Part shown: positions 43,277 to 51,292 of the stretch, piece after piece
Layout: each line of letters starts with the position of its first letter
Numbering within the stretch: the first letter of the stretch is position 1
Assembly (NCBI RefSeq): GCF_002846395.1
Contig: NZ_PJMU01000005.1
Location: 106,324-170,323 of the forward strand
Reading direction: 5' to 3'
DNA length: 64,000 bases
Source of the DNA: Pontibacter ramchanderi
GTDB taxonomy: Bacteria > Bacteroidota > Bacteroidia > Cytophagales > Hymenobacteraceae
The notes under the pieces: model-generated
The model's database searches: none
What the model saw: the letters and a program-made list of their open reading frames with translations, nothing else
Told to the model about the DNA's origin: nothing
Position numbers and translations under genes: made by a program

Positions 43277-43774
43277 TTAGTTCTCACCACGCAACAGTTG
43301 ACCCCGCAGCTCGCCGTTTGGGTAAGTGCTGCTGTGAATGTTCAGGTACCACTTGCCGTCAAGCAACTGTTCTTCTTCGGACTGGGTTAGCGCCCGCGTT
43401 GTGCCTGTAACAGAACCGGTATGGCTTGTAGGGTGGTTTTCGATCGGTATCACCACTGGTGCGCTCTCCGTGGCCAAGGCCGGTCCATGCAAATGAATCC
43501 CAACAGTGTTATCAGTTGTGCTACCGAGCGTCCAGCTAAAATTATACGTCAGCATCCGGGTGCTCCGGTCGTAGGTAGCCGTCATCGAGCCCGACCCGCT
43601 TGTAGTAACAGCGGGCACCTCATTTTCTCCGGAGAGCGCTACATTGGTAAACTCGATCTCACTGCCAAGTAAATCCTCATCCTTTTCATCGTCGTCGCAG
43701 GCAAAGGCAACACCACTTAACAAAAGGGTAGCATAAAGCACTGCCCTTCTGACAATTGCATTTCTACATTTCAT
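43277..43774 (-). CDS. CHRD-domain lipoprotein
   Basis: A 165-residue exported protein. The signal peptide has a lipobox-like VAFAC (Cys 26) followed by an acidic run DDDEKDED. The rest is one CHRD domain: FTNVALSGENEVPAVTTSGSGSMTATYD, LTYNFSWTLGSTTDNTVGIHLHGPA and the closing WYLNIHSSTYPNGELRGQL. CHRD domains were first seen in chordin; in bacteria they occur in secreted proteins of unknown role. It appears to be transcribed alone. Confidence 0.9.
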   Translation of the reverse strand: MKCRNAIVRRAVLYATLLLSGVAFACDDDEKDEDLLGSEIEFTNVALSGENEVPAVTTSGSGSMTATYDRSTRMLTYNFSWTLGSTTDNTVGIHLHGPALATESAPVVIPIENHPTSHTGSVTGTTRALTQSEEEQLLDGKWYLNIHSSTYPNGELRGQLLRGEN

Positions 43775-43929
43775 AATCCAACAATTAAAATTCTATCAAT
43801 CAACTCCTTATATTGTTTTACTCTCTTCACCGCCAATTGTTAGCGAACCAGCACAATTCAACAGTCTGATCTTTTGTGTCTATCTTTTTGCAAGTAAGTA
43901 GAGTATAAAATGTTCGATTAAGTTGTGCT

Positions 43930-44526
43930 ATGTTCATGTCCGGAACCATACCAGTTTGGTTGCCCATTGCCTATACCCTGTTTTTGCTGGTATTGGTGCC
44001 TGTGTATTGGAAGCAGTACGGTCCGGGTAATTTCCTGTGGTTCTCGGATGTGGCGCTGTTCTCGGTGGGCATCGTGCTCTGGACCGAAAACCACCTTTTG
44101 CTGAGCATGATGGCCGTGGGGGTGCTGGGACTGGAACTCGTCTGGAACGTGGACTACTTCGGCCGCCTGCTAACAGGCAGGGAACTGTTGGGTTTGAGCG
44201 ACTACATGTTTCATCCGGATAAGAGCCTGTTTCTGCGCGGGCTTTCGCTGTTCCATGTATTCCTACCCGCCATCGTGATTTGGTTACTGACCGAATGGGG
44301 ATATGATACCCGCGCCATCTGGTACCAGACGGCACTGGCGTGGATCGTGCTGCCGCTTACTTATTTCTTCACCGACCCGAAAGAGAATGTGAACTGGGTA
44401 TATGGGTTTGGCAGTGAGCCCCAGAAGACTATACCTAAGCAAGTGTACTTTGGCCTGGCCATGCTGTTTTTCCCGATCTGCATTTACCTGCCTTCGCATT
44501 TTGTGCTAAAGTGGCTGTTCAATTGA
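43930..44526 (+). CDS. hypothetical multi-helix membrane protein
   Basis: A 198-residue integral membrane protein with about six hydrophobic segments and the polar conserved-looking loops YWKQYGPGNFLWFSDVALF, WNVDYFGRLLTG, DYMFHP and FFTDPKENVNWVYGFG. I recognise it as a conserved bacterial membrane protein without assigned function. ATG start at 43930, with a second ATG two codons later. It ends at a terminator shared with the convergent export operon. Confidence 0.75.
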   Translation: MFMSGTIPVWLPIAYTLFLLVLVPVYWKQYGPGNFLWFSDVALFSVGIVLWTENHLLLSMMAVGVLGLELVWNVDYFGRLLTGRELLGLSDYMFHPDKSLFLRGLSLFHVFLPAIVIWLLTEWGYDTRAIWYQTALAWIVLPLTYFFTDPKENVNWVYGFGSEPQKTIPKQVYFGLAMLFFPICIYLPSHFVLKWLFN

Positions 44527-44542
44527 AGTATACCAAAAAAAA

Positions 44543-44561
44543 AAGCGGGCATTGCCCGCTT
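44543..44561 (-). terminator. terminator of the export operon
   Basis: The stem AAGCGGGC / GCCCGCTT (44543-44550 / 44554-44561) has a 3-base loop. On the minus strand it runs into ten T. It also lies 17 bases behind the convergent gene. Confidence 0.9.
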
Positions 44562-44584
44562 CCTTCTCTCACCTTAAACAAACA

Positions 44585-45682
44585 CTAAATATTCTGCGCG
44601 GCATTCGCATCCGGCACTTTCACTTTCTCCGAAGTTTTCAGCCCAGACACCACCTCAATGTTGATGCCGTCTGACAGGCCGGTTTTAACTTCGCGTTTCT
44701 CAAACACCTGCGGAGCGGTTTCCACTTCCACATACGACTTATCTTTCTCGAACTTGAGCAGGCTTTCTTTCACGGCCATTACCTTCTCGCGCTTGTCAAG
44801 CACGATGTCGGCGTTGGCGCTATATCCTGCCCGGATAAAGTCTTTCTCGTCGAGCAGCACCTTGGCACGGATCGGGAACTTGATAGAGCCCTCTTCGAGC
44901 ACACCTTTCGGGGCGATGTACTCGAGCTCGGCGTTGAACACACGGCCTTCGATGGCGCCGATGGTCAGCAACAGGTCCATGCCTTCTTTCAGTTTGCCCA
45001 CCTCTGACTCGTCGATCTTGCCCTCAAATATCAGGCTGCGCATGTCGGCCACCGAGGCGATGGTCGTGCCCTCGTTGAAGTTGTTGCGCTCGATGATGGA
45101 AGTACCCACTTTCACCGGCACATCCAGCAGCATGCCGTCGATGGTGGAGTAAACCAGGTTGGAAGCCTGACCGCTGCGCTTGGAAGCACCTTCGCGCACC
45201 AGTTGCAGGTTGTTTTCCGCCGACTGCAGGGCTTCGCGCTTCAGGTCGTAGTCGGACTTATACCTGCGAAACTCCTGCTCTGCAATAGCTTTTTGTTCAT
45301 AAAGCTCCTGATAACGTGCCAGCTCGCGCTTGGCTTCATCAAAATTGATGCGGGCAGTTTCCAGGGTGTTCTGCGCATTGTTCACGTTCACAATGTTGGG
45401 TACGATCTTGATCTTGGCCAGCAACTGCCCCTGCTTCACGATCTGCCCGGCCTCCACGTACAGCTCCTCCACAATGCCCGACACCTGCGACTTCACCTCT
45501 ACCTCTTTGCGCGGCACAATAGAGCCCGTGGCTACCGTCTTTTTCACGATATCGGCCTCAAAGGGCTCCTCCGTTTTGTACACGATCGGGTCGGTGTTGG
45601 CCTTGTTGTAGAAGTAGCGCCCCAGCCAAACAGACAAGGCCAGCATGACAATTACAAACAGTCCGATAAAAACCTTTTTCAT
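44585..45682 (-). CDS. periplasmic adaptor of a MacAB-type exporter (HlyD/RND family)
   Basis: A membrane-fusion protein of 365 residues linking the inner-membrane ABC permeases to an outer-membrane channel. It has an N-terminal anchor helix, a split lipoyl half-motif VEVKSQVSGIVEELYVEAGQIVKQGQLLAKI, a coiled-coil hairpin (about residues 100-165), the returning lipoyl half STIDGMLLDVPVKVGTSII, then beta-barrel and C-terminal domains. It is the last gene of the four-gene operon ATPase - permease - permease - adaptor. No TolC homologue is in the window. Confidence 0.92.
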   Translation of the reverse strand: MKKVFIGLFVIVMLALSVWLGRYFYNKANTDPIVYKTEEPFEADIVKKTVATGSIVPRKEVEVKSQVSGIVEELYVEAGQIVKQGQLLAKIKIVPNIVNVNNAQNTLETARINFDEAKRELARYQELYEQKAIAEQEFRRYKSDYDLKREALQSAENNLQLVREGASKRSGQASNLVYSTIDGMLLDVPVKVGTSIIERNNFNEGTTIASVADMRSLIFEGKIDESEVGKLKEGMDLLLTIGAIEGRVFNAELEYIAPKGVLEEGSIKFPIRAKVLLDEKDFIRAGYSANADIVLDKREKVMAVKESLLKFEKDKSYVEVETAPQVFEKREVKTGLSDGINIEVVSGLKTSEKVKVPDANAAQNI

Positions 45683-45724
45683 AGGGATATGCTCAATTAT
45701 GTTCTTGTTGATTCAATGCTAAAA

Positions 45725-46975
45725 TTACTCTTCCTGCAGGGCCACCACAGGGTTCACGCGGGCCGCCTTGGTGGCAGGTATAAGCCCGGCCAGAGCGCCC
45801 GCCACTACCAGCACGATGGTGGCGGCAATGGCAACCCCCGGGTTCACCTCCGGCGGACCGAAAAAGCCTGCCTGCACGTTATTATCCACCATAAAGCCTT
45901 CGATGGTCGCGATAAGCCCGGTGCCGGCCAGCAAACCAATGTAACCTGCAAAACCCGTGATCACGATTGACTCCTGTATGATCAGGCTTACGATGGAGAA
46001 GGGCGTTGCACCAAGTGCTTTGCGTATACCTATTTCTTTTGTCCGCTCCTTCACCACAATCAGCATAATGTTGCCCACCCCGATGATGCCGGCGATGATG
46101 GTGCCGATACTCACCAGCCAGCTGAAGCCCGCTATACCTGCGAACAGCCCCTGCACATCCTGAAACTCCTTCTCCACGTTGGCCGAGCCGAAAGCCTTCA
46201 GATCAGTAGGGGCTACTTTGTGTCGCTTCATCAATAGGGCTTTCACTTTCTCCTCCACCACCGCGGCCGGTACGCCTGGCTTGGGCGTCATGGCGAAGAA
46301 GTTCACCTGATTGGGTTGGTTGAAGGCTTGTTGCAACGTCGTGTTCGGTATAAAGATGGTCTGGGCATCCTGCACTACGTCTTCGTCTTTACCAAGCGGC
46401 TTGAACGTGCCCACCACCTGAAAATAAATGCCTTTGATGCTGATGTACTTGCCAATCGGGTCTACTCCTTCGCCAAACAGCAACTCCAGGGTGCGCGGCC
46501 CCACCACCGCCACTTTGCGGCGCTCCCCAATGTCCTTCTGGTTGATAAAGCGACCACTGACAATGTTTGTGGGCTTTACCTGCAGCACCTCCGGTGTCTC
46601 ACCATTCACAGTAAAAGATGAACTTTTGGTGCCGTATACCACCGAAAAACTACCGCGCAGCTGGTTGCTCGGCGCAATTACACCTACCTCCGGCACAAAC
46701 GTCCGGATGGCCTCAATGTCGTCGTTGGTCATCTGGATGAAGCGACCCGCTTTCAAGCCCATGTAAGGCACACTGGTGCGCTGCGTCCACACAAACACCG
46801 CATTCTTGGCCACGTTAAACTCTGCCGTTATACCTTTCTCCAAACCACGCCCAGCCCCCAGCAACAGCACCAACATGAAAATGCCCCAGAAGACCCCAAA
46901 AGCCGTCAGCGCCGTACGCAGCTTATGCTTCTTTACGGTGTTATAAATCTCGGTCCATTTATCGATGTCGATCAT
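45725..46975 (-). CDS. ABC transporter permease, MacB-like (second copy)
   Basis: A 416-residue permease with one N-terminal helix ([25 protein letters not shown]), a large periplasmic MacB_PCD domain, and three C-terminal helices with the FtsX signature ([42 protein letters not shown]). It is clearly paralogous to the adjacent upstream permease: N- and C-terminal segments are near identical, the periplasmic part diverges. The pair may form a heterodimer served by one ATPase. Confidence 0.92.
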   Translation of the reverse strand: [416 protein letters not shown]

Positions 46976-46982
46976 AGTTGGA

Positions 46983-47199
46983 TTTGCGATTGAGTGAGTT
47001 AGTGAATGAGTGAGTTTAATTTAGTGGTCGAGTGGTTGAGTGGTTAAGTGATTTTTTATTTTGATTGATAATTAAGTAAATCTCCAGTTAGAGATTTGTA
47101 TGAATAACCAAGTGGTTGATATTTAAATTGAATGAAGAACTTATGAATAATTCGCACCTCTATTCATTCACTCAACCACTCAATCACTCATTCACAATT
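46983..47199. repeat. inward-facing low-complexity arrays between the two permease genes
   Basis: The left part (46983-47053) is built of GAGTGAGTTAGTGAATGAGTG and GAGTGGTTGAGTGGTTAAGTG words. The right part (47157-47199) has the inverse (CATTCACTCAACCACTCAATC). Together they can fold into a long imperfect hairpin within the operon, ending immediately at the stop codon of the upstream permease. Confidence 0.75.
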
Positions 47200-48444
47200 C
47201 TAACTAGCCCTCAGCGCCTCTATTGGTTTGATCCTTGCCGCCTTCAGAGCGGGCATCAAACCGGCCAGTGCACCCGAAACGACCAGTACCACAGTTGATG
47301 CCAGTGCCACGCCGGGGTCTACTTCGGGATTGGCGAAGAAGGGGGCTTCCGCTCCTGATGATTCCATCAAGTATTCCAGACCTGCGAGCACACCTGTGCC
47401 TGCCAGCAAGCCTAGGTAGCCCGAAAAGGCCGTGATTACCACCGACTCCTGCAGGATCAAACTCACGATGGAGAAGGGCGTTGCACCCAAGGCTTTGCGC
47501 ACACCGATCTCGCGGGTACGCTCCTTCACGATGATCAGCATGATATTGCTCACGCCCACAATGCCGGCGATCAGAGTGCCGATCCCTACTATCCACACAA
47601 ATATCCTGATGCCGTTGAAGAGGCCCATCACTTTTAAAAATTCAGCTTCTGTATTCTCCACCCCGATGGCCATTTTGTCTTCCGTCGAGAACTTGTGGCG
47701 CTCGGCCAGCAAATTGCGCAAACGGCCTTCCATGTCCTTGGCGCTCACGCCGGGCTCGGCAACCAGTGCCATCATCTGCACCTGATTGGGTTGGTTAAAA
47801 GCGGCCTGCAGCGTTGAGAAAGGGATGTAGGCCCGCTCTTCGCGGCGGCTACTGTTATTGCCGCGCATCTTAAAAGTACCCACCACCTTGAAGTGTATCC
47901 CTTTGATGTTGACATACTCACCTACCGGATCAGCCTCCCCGAACAGCACCTTGCTCACCTGATCACCGATCACGACTACCTTGCGCTTTTCGCGCTCGTC
48001 AATTTCGTTGAGCAAGCGGCCCTTGAACGGTATCTCGCCGTTGATTTTCAGGAAGCCCGGCTCTGCGCCAAACACCTGATATGAGCCGTTTTGGGTTTTA
48101 TAGTTGATGGTATACTCGCCAAATACCCGGTTACGAGGCGAAAGTATCTGCACGTTATCCACGTCGCGGTGCACCGAGGCTATATCCTGATTGGTCAGTT
48201 TTATCTCGCGCCCCGGCGACATGCCTTTGTGGGCTAGCGCCGTTTTGCCGGTCCAGACGTAGATACTGTTCTTGGCTCCGGCCCCGAAGCGGTTGTACAC
48301 GCCGTTCTCCAGCCCTTTGCCCGCGCCCAGCAACAGCACCAGCATAAAGATGCCCCAAAACACGCCAAAGGCGGTTAGGAACGTACGCAGCTTGTTCTTC
48401 TGCATCGTCCCGAGTATCTCCTGCCATTTGTCTAGGTCGAACAT
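47200..48444 (-). CDS. ABC transporter permease, MacB-like (first copy)
   Basis: A 414-residue permease of the MacB/FtsX type: N-terminal helix ([27 protein letters not shown]), periplasmic core domain, and C-terminal helices with [42 protein letters not shown]. It is 41 bases downstream of the ATPase gene. Its paralogue follows after a 224-base repeat-filled gap, consistent with gene duplication. Substrates of MacB systems range from macrolides to peptides and lipoproteins; none is indicated. Confidence 0.92.
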   Translation of the reverse strand: [414 protein letters not shown]

Positions 48445-48485
48445 TTGATTGCGAGTTGTTAATTGTTGATTGTTGTTCGTATGAC

Positions 48486-49205
48486 TTAGCCTTTTGCCGC
48501 TACTGCTTCCGCTGCGAGTATGGCCTCTTCTGCCACGTCGTCGTTGTGCACGATCAGGCCGTCTTTAAGGCGGATGACACGGTGCGTCTGGGCGGCAATG
48601 TCGTTTTCGTGCGTCACGATCACCACAGTCATGCCTTTGCTATTCACATCCTTGAAGATGTCCATCACGTCGTAGGAGGTCTGGGTGTCGAGAGCGCCCG
48701 TCGGTTCGTCGGCCAGGATCAGTTTGGGCTGCGAAATAAGCGCTCTGGCAATGGCCACCCGCTGCTTCTGCCCACCCGACATTTCGTTGGGGGAGTGCTC
48801 TGCCCAATCTTTCAGGCCCACCATGTCGAGGTACTCCAAAGCCAGTTTGTTGCGCTGTTTGCGCCCCACGTTCTGGTAGTAGAGCGGCAGGGCCACGTTC
48901 TCCATGGCGTTTTTGAAAGAAAGCAGGTTGAAGGACTGGAACACAAAGCCCAGAAACTTATTGCGGTAATAAGCCGCCTTTGCAGCCGAGAGGTTCCGGA
49001 TGGGTGTGCCAGCCAAGGTATAGCTGCCGCTGTCGTAGTCGTCGAGGATGCCAAGGATATTGAGCAAGGTGGACTTGCCGGAACCGGAAGACCCCATGAT
49101 CGAAACTAGTTCGCCTTCTTCGATAAGCATGTTAATCCCTTTGAGCACGTGCAGTTTGTTGTGCCCCACCGCATAGTATTTGTGTATATTTTCCAGCTGT
49201 ATCAT
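48486..49205 (-). CDS. ABC transporter ATP-binding protein, MacB/LolD type
   Basis: A 239-residue ATPase energising the export system. Walker A is GSSGSGKST (about residues 36-44), the signature is NEMSGGQKQRVAIARAL, Walker B is LILADEPTGALD, and the H-loop is VTHEND. The LNILGILDDYDSGSYTLAG segment is typical of the LolD/MacB group. It is the first gene of the operon. No consensus promoter was found immediately upstream. Confidence 0.95.
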   Translation of the reverse strand: MIQLENIHKYYAVGHNKLHVLKGINMLIEEGELVSIMGSSGSGKSTLLNILGILDDYDSGSYTLAGTPIRNLSAAKAAYYRNKFLGFVFQSFNLLSFKNAMENVALPLYYQNVGRKQRNKLALEYLDMVGLKDWAEHSPNEMSGGQKQRVAIARALISQPKLILADEPTGALDTQTSYDVMDIFKDVNSKGMTVVIVTHENDIAAQTHRVIRLKDGLIVHNDDVAEEAILAAEAVAAKG

Positions 49206-49515
49206 AGGCGGTCCACAAGAATGGTGGCAAATAATTTACAAGTATTAGCACTACAAGGTGCTCTATATAGTGCTGATATTTTCAAATCTTATACCTACAG
49301 AAGCATTTTATCGATCGACAGGTATAGTTTGTCTATCAATCGTATACACGATTCCAAAGAAGATTTTACTTGCCTCGCTCTTATTTAAATTAAAACGAAA
49401 CTCAATACCAGACTATTTTGCTTTCGGTATGATAAAGATGGAATAGGGGAAGTGAAGGTTGCCTGAGTCGTTTCAAATAATTTGACTAGCCATACCTGCG
49501 CTGCGTAGAAGAGCT

Positions 49516-50076
49516 ATGCACCATCCGGACTTGCCTCAGCCTATCCTTTTTCATCCGCTTAAGCATCATCTGGGGTATATCCGGGAGTTTATAGCGACGC
49601 AGGCGTGTGCCGAGGAAAGCGCAATTATCTCACAACTCAAGACGCTTGGCAGCTCTCAACTCGACCTATACCTGGGTGAACTTCAGGTTCAGCAAATCGC
49701 TCAAGAAACCATTGCCCACATTCGGGCGCAAGAAGCATCCACCCCAGCTACATATCGGCTATACCTATCAGGCAGTTCCTCCGATTACCGGCTATTCTCC
49801 TTGTCTGACGGAAGCCAGTGGGTGCTGCGCTGGGGCATTATAGAAGAAAGGCACGTGCACCTGCATCCGGCCAGGTATAGCCAGCACACGATCCGGGTGA
49901 AAGCAAATTCCTTGAAAACAGCCGTGGCAGTCAGTCTGGCAGTTCGCAGGTATAGGCGGGCGTTGAGTTTGGAGCTGGTTAATCAGGTACGAACCCAGTG
50001 GCTCGGGCTGACGCCTATACCTGCCTTTCCGCCTAACATAGCTATTGGTAGATTAGTGCAGTTATTACAATGCTAA
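49516..50076 (+). CDS. hypothetical protein without recognised family
   Basis: A 186-residue soluble protein. The N-terminus is helical (FHPLKHHLGYIREFIATQACAEESAIISQLKTLGSSQLDLYLG) and the middle is beta-rich (TYRLYLSGSSSDYRLFSLSDGSQWVLRWGIIEERHVHLHPAR). It is unusually rich in the AGGTATA/TATACCT heptamer (five copies in 560 bases), several of which encode Tyr-Leu or Arg-Tyr pairs. It has an ATG start. Its stop overlaps the stop of the convergent pentapeptide gene by 4 bases. Confidence 0.6.
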   Translation: MHHPDLPQPILFHPLKHHLGYIREFIATQACAEESAIISQLKTLGSSQLDLYLGELQVQQIAQETIAHIRAQEASTPATYRLYLSGSSSDYRLFSLSDGSQWVLRWGIIEERHVHLHPARYSQHTIRVKANSLKTAVAVSLAVRRYRRALSLELVNQVRTQWLGLTPIPAFPPNIAIGRLVQLLQC

Positions 50077-50855
50077 TTCACCAGATCTGCCCGGGATACT
50101 TTCTGGTTGTTGACTTGCGTGTACTTGAAGTCTTCGTTGCCTCTGAAGTCAGCTCGCTGGAGATGCATCTTGTTGGCTACTTTGGTATACTTGAAGTTGG
50201 CCAGCCCTCTGAAGTCTGCCGCTCTAAAATCTGCGTCCCCGCTAAACTTGGCATACTTAAAGTTTGCCTCTCTTTTGAAAGTAGCATTCCCGAAACTCGA
50301 GTTCTCAGGAAAGGTCACATACTTAAAATTGGCCTCTTCTGAAAACCGGGTGCGGGTAAAATCGGCTGATCTGGAGAACTTGCTGTACTTAAAGAGCGCC
50401 TCGTGCCAAAAGCTGCTGCCCGCAAACGACGCTTCGTCTTTGAACTTAGCGTATTTGAAAGCGCTAGCCCCTTCGAACACACAGTTCTCGAAACGCACAG
50501 CTTTATCGAAATTTGTGTTGAACACTTCGTTTTTCCTGTTAACAAGCTTTATGTCTTGGTTATCGGGGTTGTAGTAAGCCAGCACGTCAGCCTTAAAAGT
50601 ACAGTTGACAAAAGTTAGCGGCACCTTCACTGTGCTGATGTATTCGTCGGTGCTGTTTTTATTGTCCGCTTTTTTCTCGAGGCGCATGTTATCCAGCTTA
50701 GTCAGATCCAGCACGCCCACTATCGTAGCGTCTTTGTAAATAACAGCTTCACCACGATTGATTTTAGCCACGATGTCGGCGGCGTTTACACTTGTTTGGG
50801 CCCAGGTAATAAAGGGCACAGCCAGCAGGAACAGGAATAGCAGCGTTTTTTTCAT
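50073..50855 (-). CDS. exported pentapeptide-repeat-like protein
   Basis: A 260-residue protein with a signal peptide (LLFLFLLAVPFITWAQ). After a conserved lead-in (ADIVAKINRGEAVIYKDATIVGVLDLTKL) it has ten or so A-x-F type repeats: ENCVFEGASAFKYAKFKDEASFAGSSF, then units such as EANFKYVTF and ADFRAADFRGLANFKYTK, forming a right-handed beta-helix of the pentapeptide_3 type. The unit alternates FKYxKF with xADFxxxxF. Role unknown; such proteins are often periplasmic or surface located. The paired motif hairpin at 50863-50898 lies just upstream of the start. Confidence 0.85.
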   Translation of the reverse strand: MKKTLLFLFLLAVPFITWAQTSVNAADIVAKINRGEAVIYKDATIVGVLDLTKLDNMRLEKKADNKNSTDEYISTVKVPLTFVNCTFKADVLAYYNPDNQDIKLVNRKNEVFNTNFDKAVRFENCVFEGASAFKYAKFKDEASFAGSSFWHEALFKYSKFSRSADFTRTRFSEEANFKYVTFPENSSFGNATFKREANFKYAKFSGDADFRAADFRGLANFKYTKVANKMHLQRADFRGNEDFKYTQVNNQKVSRADLVN

Positions 50856-50862
50856 GGTTGTA

Positions 50863-50898
50863 AGGTATAAGTAGTGAATTGAATATCAGCTTATACCT
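50863..50898. repeat. inverted pair of the frequent motif
   Basis: AGGTATAAG (50863-50871) and CTTATACCT (50890-50898) form a perfect 9-bp stem with an 18-base loop, 8 bases upstream of the pentapeptide gene. Confidence 0.7.
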
Positions 50899-50941
50899 CC
50901 TAGATGGAGCATCTTACAGAATAGTTGCCTGGCGCTAAAAA

Positions 50942-51160
50942 TTATTCTTCGAGCAGTTGCCTAATTGTGTTGGCTACAATCCAGAAGATCAAGAAGACGA
51001 ACAGGAAAATGGAGCCAAAGGAAAGTAGCCTTTCCACCAACTTGGAACAGAGCAGCTGACTAGTAAAGCTTGCAACCAGAAAAGGCAGGAGTACACCCAG
51101 TACCAGCAGCAATTTAACTCTTCTTATGGGTACTTGGCGCGACCTTTTCATGGTTAACAT
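50942..51160 (-). CDS. small two-helix membrane protein
   Basis: A protein of about 72 residues with a basic N-terminus (MLTMKRSRQVPIRRVK) and two hydrophobic helices (LLLVLGVLLPFLVASF and LLSFGSIFLFVFLIFWIVANTI). No family is recognised. The start is uncertain: ATGs at 51160 and 51151 are both reasonable, and a longer frame goes to 51217. Its position between the pentapeptide gene and the odh operon gives no clue. Confidence 0.5.
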   Translation of the reverse strand: MLTMKRSRQVPIRRVKLLLVLGVLLPFLVASFTSQLLCSKLVERLLSFGSIFLFVFLIFWIVANTIRQLLEE

Positions 51161-51223
51161 ATGATTAAATTGCCATATCCAAATATAACGTAAACCTATT
51201 AGAGCAGTTGAATTCATTCACTA

Positions 51224-51262
51224 ACAAAAAAATAGCGCCGGCCAAGAATGACCGACGCTATT
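51224..51262 (-). terminator. intrinsic terminator of the odh operon
   Basis: Arms 51231-51241 and 51252-51262 (AATAGCGCCGG / CCGACGCTATT, one mismatch) lie 31 bases after lpd. The minus strand continues into seven T. Confidence 0.88.
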
Positions 51263-51292
51263 ACAAACCTTAGCGACTAAATTAGCTACAAA

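Noticed and set aside
46700..47500. Possible insertion sequence between the permeases
   Set aside because: No transposase frame or terminal repeats; the gap holds only low-complexity arrays.
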